NCBI GenBank assembly: GCA_964483155.1
Contig: CAZAAC010000007.1
Span: 1 to 64,000 of the forward strand
Reading direction: 5' to 3'
Source: JAAYYM01 sp964483155
Lineage (GTDB): Bacteria; Bacillota; Clostridia; Lachnospirales; Lachnospiraceae
Length of the DNA stretch: 64,000 nucleotides
Shown here: positions 1 through 8,726 of the stretch, one piece after another
Layout: each line of letters opens with the position of its first letter
Numbering within the stretch: position 1 is the stretch's first letter
Notes under the pieces: generated by a model
Databases searched by the model: none
What the model saw: the letters and a program-made list of their open reading frames with translations, nothing else
What the model was told of the DNA's origin: nothing
Made by a program: the position numbers and the translations under genes

Positions 1-701
1 TAGCAGATTCTATAAAGCAATTTGGAATTATTCAACCAATTGTTGTACAGAAAAGAAAAGATTATTATGAAATCATTGCAGGTGAAAGAAGATGGAGAGC
101 AGCAAAATTAGTTGGTCTTAAAGAAATACCCGTCATAATTAAGAATTATACTGATCAGGAAATAGTGGAAATCTCATTAATTGAAAATATTCAAAGAGAA
201 GATTTGAATCCAATTGAAGAAGCAATGGCATATAAGCGACTACTTAATGAATTCAATTTGAAACAAGATGAAGTTGCTGATCGTGTATCAAAAAGTAGAG
301 TAGCAGTGACAAATTCAATGAGACTTTTAAAACTTAACGAAGACGTTCAACAGATGGTAATTAATGAAATGATTTCACCGGGACATGCTAGAGCATTGTT
401 AGCAATAGAAGATAGTGAATCGCAGTATAATATTGCAATGAAAGTATTTGACGAAAAGTTGAGTGTTCGTGATATAGAAAAATATGTTAAGGATTTAAAA
501 AAACCTCTTAAACAAAGAAATAAGACAAAAGAAGAGCTAGATTTTTTATTCAGAGATCTAGAAGAAAAAATGAAAATATCATTAGGTACAAAGGTAAGTA
601 TTATTTCAAAAGGAAATGAAAAAGGAAAAATTGAATTGGAATATTATTCCAATTCAGAACTAGATAGATTAACGGAATTACTTATTTCTATTGGAAAGTA
701 G
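1..701 (+). CDS. parB: ParB/Spo0J chromosome partitioning protein, 5' end missing
   Basis: The reading frame is open from the first bases of the window, so the start lies upstream and about 233 codons are present. The visible part begins inside the ParB N-terminal CTP-binding domain: GERRWRAAK (about residues 27-35) and ENIQREDLNP (about 58-67) are the two hallmark motifs. A helix-turn-helix region follows (KQDEVADRVSKSR), then the linker and C-terminal dimerisation segment. ParB-family proteins bind parS sites and spread as CTP-dependent clamps to organise the origin region. In Clostridia the gene usually sits beside soj/parA near oriC; parA would be expected just left of this window. A DUF4446 gene follows after 36 bp, the usual neighbour in this group. 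Identification is firm; only the start is unknown. Confidence 0.95.
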   Translation, partial: ADSIKQFGIIQPIVVQKRKDYYEIIAGERRWRAAKLVGLKEIPVIIKNYTDQEIVEISLIENIQREDLNPIEEAMAYKRLLNEFNLKQDEVADRVSKSRVAVTNSMRLLKLNEDVQQMVINEMISPGHARALLAIEDSESQYNIAMKVFDEKLSVRDIEKYVKDLKKPLKQRNKTKEELDFLFRDLEEKMKISLGTKVSIISKGNEKGKIELEYYSNSELDRLTELLISIGK

Positions 702-737
702 AAAGAAATGGTTTTTAACTGAGAGGAGTAAAGAGTA

Positions 738-1265
738 ATGAATAGTAAACTATTTACGAAAATGGGTATGGGTGATATAGATTTAGGCTTTTTGTTTATT
801 GTGTTGTTATTTTTATTTATTATCATTCTTGTAATGCAAATAATATTGTTATTTAAGTATGGAAAATTGCAGGGAGCATATCATAATTTTATGCAAGGAA
901 AAAAAGCGAGAAGCTTAGAACAACAAATAGAAGCTCTTTTTGAAGATATTGAATTCTTAAAAGCAACCACTGATAAAAATAGAAAAGATTTACTTAGGAT
1001 AATAGATCATGTTAGAGATACTTTTCAGCGAGTTGGTGTTGTAAAATATGATGCATTTAAGGAAATGGGAGGAAAACTCAGTTTTTCTGTTGCAATGCTA
1101 AATGATAGAAAAAATGGGTTTATACTCAATTCTGTACATAGTAGTGAGGGTTGTTATGTATATGTGAAAGAAGTTAATAGAGGAGAAAGTGCTATTTCTC
1201 TTGGAGAAGAAGAGCAAAGAGCATTAGCACAAGCTCTTCAAAATGAAGATCAAGAATTTGATTGA
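738..1265 (+). CDS. DUF4446 family membrane protein
   Basis: A 175-residue protein with one strongly hydrophobic segment at about residues 15-37, then a cytoplasmic part with a charged helical stretch and the conserved block VGVVKYDAFKEMGGKLSFSVAMLND (split here only by its length; key words KYDAF, EMGGKLSF, GFILNS and EGCYVYVKE), which defines DUF4446. The ATG follows GAGAGGAG with good spacing. The family has no established function but is repeatedly found directly downstream of parB in Clostridia, as here, which suggests a role near the membrane in chromosome or cell-cycle biology. That role is an inference. The family assignment is confident. Confidence 0.88.
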   Translation: MNSKLFTKMGMGDIDLGFLFIVLLFLFIIILVMQIILLFKYGKLQGAYHNFMQGKKARSLEQQIEALFEDIEFLKATTDKNRKDLLRIIDHVRDTFQRVGVVKYDAFKEMGGKLSFSVAMLNDRKNGFILNSVHSSEGCYVYVKEVNRGESAISLGEEEQRALAQALQNEDQEFD

Positions 1266-1288
1266 ATTAAGTGATAGGTGGGATTAAA

Positions 1289-2347
1289 ATGAAAAAAGTT
1301 AAGGTTACAGAATTAGTAGGCGGAGAAATGCTTGCAAAACCTGTTGTAATAGGGCTCAATCAAATATTGATATATGATGGAACCAAATTAAATATTGACT
1401 ACATTGATCATTTATTGAAATTAGACATTACAGATGTTTATATTACGGATGATGAATTATCTGATAACAAACCAGATGAAATTATTAGGGAAGAAATCAG
1501 AACCGTATGCAGGCAAAAGGTAAAAAATGTTCTTGAAAAACATATATATAAAGACAATGCAGGGTTGTTTGAAATAAGTAAAACGGCAGAACAAATTATA
1601 AATAATATATTAGAAAAAGAAGAAGTTATTGAAAAAGTTTATGAAATAAAAGAAAGAAATGCAGATATATATGATCATTGTGTTAATGTATGTGTTTTAT
1701 CCATTTTAACAGCACTTAAGATGAATCTTACACATAATATTGTATATGATTTAGGAGTAGGAAGTTTGTTGCATGATTTAGGATTGCGATATGTATCTAT
1801 TTCTGTTGAGGATATAGAAATCAATACGCTATCTCCAGAGAATTTATTTGAGTATAAGAAGCACACTGTATATGGATTTTCTTCAGTTGAAAAAGAAAAT
1901 TGGATGAGTGATATTGCAAAAAAAATATTACTATTTCATCATGAAAGACTAGATGGTTCAGGATTTCCATTAAAAATGAAAAGAGTTTCATTAGAAAATA
2001 GAATTGTTGCGGTTTGTGATAGTTTTGATGAGATGATATGTGGCATTGCCTGTAAGCGGGGGAAGGTGCAAGAAGCAATTGAATATCTTAAGATGAATAA
2101 AGATATATGTTTTGATGGTCGAGTTGTTAGTGCTTTTTTAGATTTTGTAGCAACATATCCTTCAGGAACAATAGTGAGAACAAATGAAGGCGAAATTGCA
2201 AAAGTTGTTGGTCAGAATGAACACTTTACAGAACGTCCTATATTATGTATGATAGCAGATAAAGAAGGAAATGAATATGAAGAAAAAGTTACTATGAATC
2301 TAGTTGAGGTTCATCATGTATTTATTGAAGAAGTAATAAGTTCATAA
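1289..2347 (+). CDS. HD-GYP-like domain protein (probable cyclic-dinucleotide phosphodiesterase or variant)
   Basis: The ATG at 1289 is preceded by AGGTGGG (1276-1282); a GTG at 1271 in the same frame lies before that site and is less likely. The product is 352 residues. An N-terminal part of about 110 residues resembles the region often placed before HD-GYP domains. The metal-binding pattern follows: an early His (YDHCVNV), HD in LLHDLG, His in KKHTVYG, the HHERLDGSGFP block and Asp in VCDSFDEM. The signature reads GFP rather than GYP, and the Lys of the usual HDxGK is replaced (HDLGL). HD-GYP enzymes hydrolyse cyclic di-GMP or related dinucleotides. All metal ligands appear present, so activity is possible, but the lost Lys makes the substrate uncertain. 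It lies close behind DUF4446, probably in the same transcript. Confidence 0.82.
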   Translation: MKKVKVTELVGGEMLAKPVVIGLNQILIYDGTKLNIDYIDHLLKLDITDVYITDDELSDNKPDEIIREEIRTVCRQKVKNVLEKHIYKDNAGLFEISKTAEQIINNILEKEEVIEKVYEIKERNADIYDHCVNVCVLSILTALKMNLTHNIVYDLGVGSLLHDLGLRYVSISVEDIEINTLSPENLFEYKKHTVYGFSSVEKENWMSDIAKKILLFHHERLDGSGFPLKMKRVSLENRIVAVCDSFDEMICGIACKRGKVQEAIEYLKMNKDICFDGRVVSAFLDFVATYPSGTIVRTNEGEIAKVVGQNEHFTERPILCMIADKEGNEYEEKVTMNLVEVHHVFIEEVISS

Positions 2348-2369
2348 ATAGTAGCGGGAGGTGAATCTA

Positions 2370-3251
2370 TTGCATCAATATTTACGAGCAATTGGTTTTA
2401 GTAATATTAAAAGCAGAGAGCAATTGCAAAAAGTTTTAGAAAAAGTTGTGGCGGAAGCTTCTGACAAGGTATTTATAGAGTCAGATCGAAATAGTGTACT
2501 TGTAGAATACAGTAAAGATTTTGCTGATTTTATTGGAATTACTGTAAGAGGAGAGTTTGATACAGATAATAAATTTTCATATGAATTTTACTATCCATAT
2601 TGCAAAGGTATTCATATTAGTACAGAAGAAGAAGTTTCAATTGAAAGGCATGCGGAGAAAGAAACATTTGCGGGTGTATGTGATGATATTAAAGTGGGTG
2701 TTTCATTAATCTTTTATTTACAGAATGCTTTATTATATTTAAAAGAAAAAGCGAAAGGGAAAATATCAAAACAAGGATTTTCAGTAACATTATCAGGTTT
2801 ATCATTAAAAGGAAATATTATGTTTCCAATTAATAAAAATGAAAAGGAAAAACAAAAAATACAAAAAGCAGCAATAACCAGAAAGCAGTTAATATCAGCC
2901 GCAATGCAAGGCGATGAAGAAGCAATAGAGAGTTTAACGCTTGAAGATATTGACACCTATACAACAATTTCTAGAAAAATACTAAAAGAAGATGTTTTTA
3001 CTTTAGTAGATTCCTATTTTATGCCTTATGGGGTAGAATGTGATCAATACTCTATTCTTGGAGAAATTGAAGATGTTAGTTTGAAAAAAAATAATTTAAC
3101 AGAAGAAGAGATTTATTTGATTACAATAAATTGCAATGAATTATTATTCGATATATGTATTAATAAACAAGACTTACTTGGTGAGCCAATGATAGGACGT
3201 CGATTTAAAGGCATTGTTTGGATGCAAGGTAAGGTTAATTATCCCGAGTAA
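2370..3251 (+). CDS. DUF3881 family protein
   Basis: The start is taken as TTG 2370, seven bases after GGGAGGTG (2355-2362); a GTG at 2361 overlaps that site. The 293-residue product matches the DUF3881 pattern: HQYLRAIGFS at the N terminus, ERHAEKE and AGVCDDIKVGVSLIFYLQN in the middle (cited in pieces), DEEAIESLTLEDIDTYTTI, YFMPYGVECDQYS, and GRRFKGIVWMQG near the end. The family is largely restricted to Lachnospiraceae and has no assigned function. No signal peptide or membrane segment is visible, so it should be cytoplasmic. It is co-oriented with the genes before it and closely spaced, so it probably ends the parB-proximal operon. Family confident, function unknown. Confidence 0.85.
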   Translation: MHQYLRAIGFSNIKSREQLQKVLEKVVAEASDKVFIESDRNSVLVEYSKDFADFIGITVRGEFDTDNKFSYEFYYPYCKGIHISTEEEVSIERHAEKETFAGVCDDIKVGVSLIFYLQNALLYLKEKAKGKISKQGFSVTLSGLSLKGNIMFPINKNEKEKQKIQKAAITRKQLISAAMQGDEEAIESLTLEDIDTYTTISRKILKEDVFTLVDSYFMPYGVECDQYSILGEIEDVSLKKNNLTEEEIYLITINCNELLFDICINKQDLLGEPMIGRRFKGIVWMQGKVNYPE

Positions 3252-3261
3252 ATATCAAATT

Positions 3262-3333
3262 GCTCTCATAGTTAAATGGATATAACAAGCCCCTCCTAAG
3301 GGCTAGTTGTAGGTTCGATTCCTACTGAGAGCA
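3262..3333 (+). tRNA. tRNA-Arg (anticodon CCT)
   Basis: A full cloverleaf can be drawn. The acceptor stem GCTCTCA (3262-3268) pairs with TGAGAGC (3326-3332), and A3333 is the discriminator. The D arm is GTTA/TAAC. The anticodon stem AGCCC/GGGCT encloses CTCCTAA, giving anticodon CCT (reads AGG). The T arm is GTAGG-TTCGATT-CCTAC. No CCA is encoded. Confidence 0.95.
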
Positions 3334-3385
3334 TGCATAAATAAGTGAAGTAATTATATCACTTATCTGAAAGGAAATTAGTAAT

Positions 3386-3943
3386 ATGGAAAATCAAGGA
3401 AAAGTAGTTGCAATAGTAGGTATGTGTGGCTCCGGAAAGTCAGTTGTGACAGAAACATTTGTTAAGCAAGGTTGGAACATGGAATACTTTGGAAAAATAA
3501 CACTGGATACTTTAGCTGAAAGAAATATGTCTGTAACACCAGAAAATGAGAAGTTAATAAGAGAAGGATTAAGAAAAGAATTGGGCCAAGATGCTTATGC
3601 TCAAAAATTGCTTCCATTAATAAAAAAAGATATAGAGACAGGAAATGCGGTTTTAGATGGTCTATATTCATGGTCAGAATATACTTATTTAAAAAAACAT
3701 TTAGAAGCGAATTTTATTGTATTGGCAGTAATTGCAAATAGGAATGACAGATATAATCGTTTAGCAGTTCGTAAGATCAGACCACTTACGAAAGAACAAG
3801 CAATTCAAAGAGATGTTGCGGAGATTGAAAATCTTGAAAAGGGTGGTCCAATTGCAATAGCAGACTATTATATTATGAATGATGGGAATGAAGAGGATTT
3901 AAGAAGAGCAACACTTGACTTTATTATAAACGAGGATAAATAA
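3386..3943 (+). CDS. P-loop nucleotide kinase-like protein
   Basis: A 185-residue protein with a clear Walker A motif near the N terminus (GMCGSGKS, about residues 12-19). It has the overall size and layout of small kinases such as dephospho-CoA kinase or adenylate kinase-like proteins: a helical lid region rich in Arg (VRKIRPLT) and a C-terminal segment with DYYIMNDG. I cannot assign a substrate; the genuine coaE signatures are not obvious. The stop codon abuts the ATG of the next gene (TAA then ATG with no gap), so it is translationally coupled to the exonuclease. The start follows GAAAGGAAATT with acceptable spacing. Confidence 0.7.
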   Translation: MENQGKVVAIVGMCGSGKSVVTETFVKQGWNMEYFGKITLDTLAERNMSVTPENEKLIREGLRKELGQDAYAQKLLPLIKKDIETGNAVLDGLYSWSEYTYLKKHLEANFIVLAVIANRNDRYNRLAVRKIRPLTKEQAIQRDVAEIENLEKGGPIAIADYYIMNDGNEEDLRRATLDFIINEDK

Positions 3944-4906
3944 ATGAATTATATTGTTTTAGATTTGGAATGGAATCAATCCTCTAATCAAAGAGATAAA
4001 GAATATGGAATTCCTTTTGAAATATTGGAGATAGGTGCTGTTAAATTAAATGAAAACAAAGAAATAATTGGAAAATTTGATCAATTAATTAAACCACAAA
4101 TATATCAAACCATTCATTTCATTACAACAAAGATTATTCATATTGACAAAGAAGAGCTATCTAACGGTAAACCATTTCAAGAAGTGGCTAAAGCATTTTT
4201 AGATTGGTGTGGAAAGGATTATATTTTCTGTACCTGGGGAACACTAGATTTAACTGAATTTCAAAGGAATCTTTGTTATTACGGAATGGATGAGATTTCA
4301 AAAGGTCCATTACCATTTTATGATCTTCAAAAATTTTTTTCAATAGCATTTGAGGACGGGAAAATACGTAGATCGTTGGAGTTTGCGGTTGATTACTTAA
4401 ATATTGAGAAGGATATTCCCTTTCACCGAGCATATAGCGATGCCTATTATACCGCAAAAGTATTTGCAAAAATATATAATAGAGATGTAGAAAAATATGT
4501 GTCTTATGATATTTTTATAACACCTTGTTCTAAAAAAGAAGAAGTACATAAGATTTTTCCTACTTACTCAAAATATATAACTAGAGAATTTAAAGAAAAA
4601 GCGATAGCACTTAATGATAGAGAAGTAAATAGTACCAGATGCTATCTTTGTGGAAGAAGAGCAAAGAAAAAGATAAAGTGGTTTTCGGTAAATGGTAAGC
4701 ATTATTATAGTCTGTCTTATTGTAAGCGCCATGGATTTTTAAAGGGTAAAATAAGAATGAAGAAGGCGGATGATGGAGATTTTTATGTGATTAAAACTTT
4801 AAAATTAATTACACTAGAAGAAGCGGAAGACATTCGCAATAAACAAGATAAACTTAGAAAGCAGAGAGCAGAGAAGAGAATAAAAAATAAAAAAGAAATG
4901 ACATAG
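3944..4906 (+). CDS. DEDDh 3'-5' exonuclease with C-terminal Cys/His module
   Basis: The 320-residue product starts with the Exo I motif of DnaQ-like exonucleases (VLDLEWNQ; Asp and Glu ligands), continues with Exo II (WGTLDLTEF) and ends the domain with Exo III (HRAYSDAYYTAKVF; His and Asp), so it belongs to the DEDDh class that removes nucleotides from 3' ends of RNA or DNA. The domain covers about residues 1-180. After it, at about 228-265, lies a Cys/His-rich patch with CYLCG and CKRHG that could bind zinc. The last 30 residues are very basic and may contact nucleic acid. It starts directly at the stop of the kinase-like gene. Substrate not determinable from sequence. Confidence 0.82.
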   Translation: MNYIVLDLEWNQSSNQRDKEYGIPFEILEIGAVKLNENKEIIGKFDQLIKPQIYQTIHFITTKIIHIDKEELSNGKPFQEVAKAFLDWCGKDYIFCTWGTLDLTEFQRNLCYYGMDEISKGPLPFYDLQKFFSIAFEDGKIRRSLEFAVDYLNIEKDIPFHRAYSDAYYTAKVFAKIYNRDVEKYVSYDIFITPCSKKEEVHKIFPTYSKYITREFKEKAIALNDREVNSTRCYLCGRRAKKKIKWFSVNGKHYYSLSYCKRHGFLKGKIRMKKADDGDFYVIKTLKLITLEEAEDIRNKQDKLRKQRAEKRIKNKKEMT

Positions 4907-4920
4907 AGTCATTTCTTTTT
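4891..4920. terminator. Bidirectional intrinsic terminator
   Basis: AAAAGAAATGAC (4891-4902) and GTCATTTCTTTT form a 12-bp stem around ATAGA, with T-runs on both strands. It overlaps the end of the exonuclease gene and separates it from the convergent carboxypeptidase gene. Confidence 0.85.
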
Positions 4921-4925
4921 TATTT

Positions 4926-6377
4926 TCAATTATCATATCTAGAAGAATAATGATAGTTTCTTCGTTTTGGTTTTCTTCTTCGTTTTTTTGAAAAGTATAT
5001 ATTATTAAGGATAGCCCGAATAACAAATAGTATAAAAATCAGACCTATAATAGAAAGAATTATAATAAAGACTATTTTTACATTAATAAAAATAGTTTTT
5101 GTCTCTTTTTCAACTGGAACAGGTTCAACTTCATCTGTTTCCGTTATTATTTTAGAAAACTCAAAAACAGAAGTTTTATCACTTACATAATCTATTGTTG
5201 TTTCTCCTACATAAGCTCCACCAAAATAGTACTTTAGAGTTGCAACGGAATCATTATCATTGGATAAGTAATTTATTTCAGCTTTTGCATCAGTAAATAA
5301 AGCTGTTTTTGGAATTAGAATATCGCCTGTCGGATGAATCATAAGAAGTGATTTTGAACTACCGAGAATATCAACATTAGTATTAAAAAAATTAGAAGTA
5401 TCCATTGAATAATTCTTTTCACTGTCAGCAATATTAATTTTCTGAAAATTATCAAATCCATAGTCAAAAAGTGAAATCGTATCTAAAAACTGATTAGGAC
5501 TTTCTTCTTTCATAATAACACATATTAAACGTAATCCATCTTTTTCAGCACATGTTACAAGTGTTTGCCTGGCTTCATCAGTATAACCAGTTTTGCCGCC
5601 AATGACATATTCATAGGCATACTTCAAATTTGGAAGTAAAAGATGATGATTTGTCAAAGGACGCTCTTCAGTTTGAATATTAGTAGGTGGAATAGTATAA
5701 TAAGTAGTTCCGGATATTTTCGAAATAATCTCATTTTTATAACACTCACGAGCAATTAGCGCTAAATCATATGCAGTTGTATAGTGATCAGGATCAGGAA
5801 GTCCGTTGGCATTTAAAAAGTGTGTTTCTGTACAACCTATATCAATAGCACGATCATTCATCAATTTAACAAAAGATTCTAGGTCACCGCCTATATATTC
5901 AGCAACAGCATAAGAGACTTCATTGGCTGAGCCTAGTAGAATACCATATAAACATTGCTCCATCGTTAATTGTTCACCAACATCAATACCAATATGACTT
6001 GAATCTCGTTCAATACCAAAAACAGCATTTTTTGAAAAAGTAACGACTTCATCCATAGTAGAATTTTCAGAAGCAAGTAATGCAGTTAATAACTTAGTAG
6101 TACTAGCTGGGTATAGTTTTTCATGAACATTTTTTTCATATAAGACAACACCAGTATCTGCATCCATTAAGATAGCAGAAGAAGCGCCAATTAAAGGACC
6201 AGTTAGCCACCCTTCAATATTATTACTTTCTACAGGCATAGATTTGCGAAGCTCTGCTTCTTCTGCCTGTGTTAAAGTAGCTGCAGTCATAACTGCATAA
6301 AAGGGAGTGGTAAAAGAAAGACATAATAACAATGATGTAAATATACATATAATTTTTGGAAAACAACTTTTTAACAT
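4926..6377 (-). CDS. D-alanyl-D-alanine carboxypeptidase (DacF/PBP5-like, S11 family)
   Basis: The start is ATG at 6377, seven bases after AAAGGAG on the minus strand; an ATG further upstream has no such site. The product is 483 residues. A signal peptide (MLKSCFPK followed by a hydrophobic stretch) leads into the penicillin-binding catalytic domain with all three active-site motifs: STTK at about 92-95, SAN at about 150-152 and KTG at about 262-264. A C-terminal membrane segment (about 420-455) and a very basic tail with an RRRKPKRR run follow. S11 enzymes trim the terminal D-Ala from peptidoglycan pentapeptides at the outer membrane face. The true membrane helix at the end differs from the amphipathic helix of classic PBP5. 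It is a single-gene unit between convergent and divergent neighbours. Confidence 0.92.
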   Translation of the reverse strand: MLKSCFPKIICIFTSLLLCLSFTTPFYAVMTAATLTQAEEAELRKSMPVESNNIEGWLTGPLIGASSAILMDADTGVVLYEKNVHEKLYPASTTKLLTALLASENSTMDEVVTFSKNAVFGIERDSSHIGIDVGEQLTMEQCLYGILLGSANEVSYAVAEYIGGDLESFVKLMNDRAIDIGCTETHFLNANGLPDPDHYTTAYDLALIARECYKNEIISKISGTTYYTIPPTNIQTEERPLTNHHLLLPNLKYAYEYVIGGKTGYTDEARQTLVTCAEKDGLRLICVIMKEESPNQFLDTISLFDYGFDNFQKINIADSEKNYSMDTSNFFNTNVDILGSSKSLLMIHPTGDILIPKTALFTDAKAEINYLSNDNDSVATLKYYFGGAYVGETTIDYVSDKTSVFEFSKIITETDEVEPVPVEKETKTIFINVKIVFIIILSIIGLIFILFVIRAILNNIYFSKKRRRKPKRRNYHYSSRYDN

Positions 6378-6556
6378 ATAAAACTCCTTTATAAATAATA
6401 CCATATTATCATACACTATTTTGGGTCAAAAACGAAGTTATTATTTATGAATTTTATATATAGAAAAAAATGATATTAAAAAAATAGTAATTCACAAGTT
6501 TAAAAAAGTATAGTATTAGTGTATAATAAAGTAATAACAAATCAGCGAGGAAAAGT

Positions 6557-7198
6557 ATGAGGTTAAGGAATATTAGTGGTTCTCAAGAGATAATTGCAAA
6601 AAACGAATATGTTATACATGACGAGAAAGAAAAGAAGGGACAATGGAAAGAAGTTTTTGGAAACAATCATGACATATATATTGAAATAGGAATGGGAAAA
6701 GGTCAATTCATTCTAGAAAATGCGATTAAAAATACAGAAATTAATTATATTGGAATTGAGAAGTATTCAAGCGTATTATTACGGGCAATACAAAAATTAG
6801 AGATTTATAAGTTATTAAATATAAAATTTATTAGAATGGACGCAGAATTGATAGAACAGGTATTTGAAAGGGATGAAGTTAGTAGAATATATTTAAATTT
6901 CTCTGATCCATGGCCAAAGGACAAGCATGCAAGAAGAAGACTTCCTTCAAAAGAATTTTTAGAAAGATATGACAATATTTTAAAGCCAGATGGAATATTA
7001 GAATTCAAGACAGACAATCAAGAATTATTTGATTTTGCAGTAAGTGAGTTAGAACGGACGAATTGGGAGCTACGCAAGATTACCTATGATTTACATCATG
7101 ATAAAGAGATGATGCGTGAAAATATAATGACCGAATATGAAGAGAAATTTTCATCTAAAGGAAACCCAATATATAAGTATATTATTGCAAAAAAATAA
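6557..7198 (+). CDS. trmB: tRNA (guanine-N7-)-methyltransferase
   Basis: A 213-residue protein with the SAM-binding motif IEIGMGKGQF (about residues 42-51) and the TrmB signature FSDPWPKDKHARRRL (about 116-130), followed by FLERYDNIL. TrmB methylates guanine 46 in the variable loop of tRNAs. The ATG follows GAGGAAAAGT. The length matches the family. The gene lies 31 bp ahead of trxA in the same direction and may be co-transcribed with it. Identification is firm. Confidence 0.95.
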   Translation: MRLRNISGSQEIIAKNEYVIHDEKEKKGQWKEVFGNNHDIYIEIGMGKGQFILENAIKNTEINYIGIEKYSSVLLRAIQKLEIYKLLNIKFIRMDAELIEQVFERDEVSRIYLNFSDPWPKDKHARRRLPSKEFLERYDNILKPDGILEFKTDNQELFDFAVSELERTNWELRKITYDLHHDKEMMRENIMTEYEEKFSSKGNPIYKYIIAKK

Positions 7199-7229
7199 TT
7201 AATGAACAAAAAGAAAAGGAGGAATAAAA

Positions 7230-7547
7230 ATGGCACAAAAATTCCACGAAGAAAATTTTAATGTAGAAGTATTAAATGCAACCAGTCTTGTATTAGTTGA
7301 TTTTTATGCAGATTGGTGTGGACCTTGTAAGATGATGTCACCTATAATTGATGAGATTGCAAAAAAATATGAGGGAGAAATTATAGTTGGAAAATTGAAT
7401 ATTGATGAGAATATGCAATTAGCACAGAAATATAGAGTTATGACAATTCCAACCTTCATGATTTTTGTAAATGGAGAAGTTAAGGAAACGATGATAGGTG
7501 CAGTAGGAAAAGAGAAGATTGAAGAAGCAATCACTAAATATAAGTAA
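7230..7547 (+). CDS. trxA: Thioredoxin
   Basis: A 105-residue protein of standard thioredoxin length with the redox motif WCGPC (about residues 29-33) inside DFYADWCGPCK, the cis-proline loop MTIPTF, and a C-terminal helix. It reduces protein disulfides in the cytoplasm, using thioredoxin reductase, which is not in this window. A strong site, AAAGGAGGAAT, precedes the ATG. A bidirectional terminator follows. Confidence 0.96.
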   Translation: MAQKFHEENFNVEVLNATSLVLVDFYADWCGPCKMMSPIIDEIAKKYEGEIIVGKLNIDENMQLAQKYRVMTIPTFMIFVNGEVKETMIGAVGKEKIEEAITKYK

Positions 7548-7573
7548 AATGGAAGAAAAAAGATTCAATCTAG

Positions 7574-7618
7574 ACAAAAAGAATAATGATGAGTGAATAC
7601 TCAAATTATTCTTTTTGT
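7574..7618. terminator. Bidirectional terminator between trxA and the acyltransferase
   Basis: ACAAAAAGAATAAT (7574-7587) pairs with ATTATTCTTTTTGT (7605-7618), with a smaller GAGT/ACTC hairpin in the loop. The right arm lies within the last codons of the minus-strand acyltransferase gene. Confidence 0.8.
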
Positions 7619-8700
7619 TTTGTAAATAATTTGAAAGGTTTCCCTAGTATAAATGGGAAAAAGCGATTAATAAGTAAAGTCATTAAAACAACAAAAACAG
7701 TAATAATAAATAGAATAATTGCATAGCAGATATATCCGCGAGCTCGTGTTAAATACTTATTAACGAACATAGCTACATTATATGCAAAATATAATACAGT
7801 ACTGTTATTGTGAACAGCCATAATTATTAAAGAGTTATTACCAAAAAAAGTTAAAATCTTATTTGCTTTACAATTCTTACAAATCAAAATCAGACCAATT
7901 GAAGAGGTTACTGCACAAATATAATAAAACAGAAGATTTTTTTGTACCAATGAACGAAAGTCAACACCTCCATTTTTAGAAACAAGAATCACACCGACAA
8001 TCATAAGAAAAAAACCAAAAACTATTTCCTTCAGAGAGGATTTATTATGTTCTTGAAAAAAATGATATATAAAATAACCAATTGCAATAAAAGTCGAAGC
8101 TAGAATTGGTCTAAGTAAAATAATTGAAAATTCATGAAGTCTTTCCATGATAGGTGTACTATAAGTAAATTGTTGTAAAGAAAAGTTGATTAAAGAGGAA
8201 AGGATAGTCAAAATAATTATTAATAAAAAACTTACTTTGCCAGAAAATCTTTTAATCACAAATAGAAATATTAATTCTCCAAAAAAGAGAGTAGGCAAAA
8301 ACCAAAGAACTGACATACCATAAGTACTAATTACATACCAGAGATTAATTAATAAACTTTCTATTTTAATAGTTTTTCCGATCAATAATGCATACAAAAC
8401 AACACTTAGGTAGATAGCACTAAAATAAAAATAAGGAATCATAATAGAACGAAAGTGTTTGGAAGCAAACATCTTGAAATCTTTTTCTGAATCCCTTTTA
8501 TAGTTTATAAGCATACCAGAAATAATAAAAAATAATGGCATATGAAAAGAAAAAATCCATATACAAATGTTAATAATATAAGGGGACATGACAAAAAACT
8601 CTTCACCTTGCAAATGTCCCATAATCACAAACAAAATACCGATACCTTTTGCCATATCAAAATATGCAAGGCGTTTATTATTTATACGAATATCATTCAT
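7606..8700 (-). CDS. Membrane acyltransferase family 3 protein
   Basis: A 364-residue protein with about ten hydrophobic segments. The N terminus carries the family hallmark YFDMAKGIGILFVIMGHLQG, whose His is the presumed catalytic residue, followed by FHMPLFFIISGM. These match Acyltransferase_3 (PF01757), membrane enzymes that acylate sugars or surface polymers. The ATG follows GGGAGAG. Just upstream lies a second member on the same strand; both end in a similar block (INRFFPFILG), which indicates tandem duplication. The substrate is not known. The adjacent surface-fibre cluster is divergent, so any functional link is only suggestive. Confidence 0.85.
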   Translation of the reverse strand: MNDIRINNKRLAYFDMAKGIGILFVIMGHLQGEEFFVMSPYIINICIWIFSFHMPLFFIISGMLINYKRDSEKDFKMFASKHFRSIMIPYFYFSAIYLSVVLYALLIGKTIKIESLLINLWYVISTYGMSVLWFLPTLFFGELIFLFVIKRFSGKVSFLLIIILTILSSLINFSLQQFTYSTPIMERLHEFSIILLRPILASTFIAIGYFIYHFFQEHNKSSLKEIVFGFFLMIVGVILVSKNGGVDFRSLVQKNLLFYYICAVTSSIGLILICKNCKANKILTFFGNNSLIIMAVHNNSTVLYFAYNVAMFVNKYLTRARGYICYAIILFIITVFVVLMTLLINRFFPFILGKPFKLFTKQKE

Positions 8701-8726
8701 TTACTACTCTCCCATAACAATATTAA

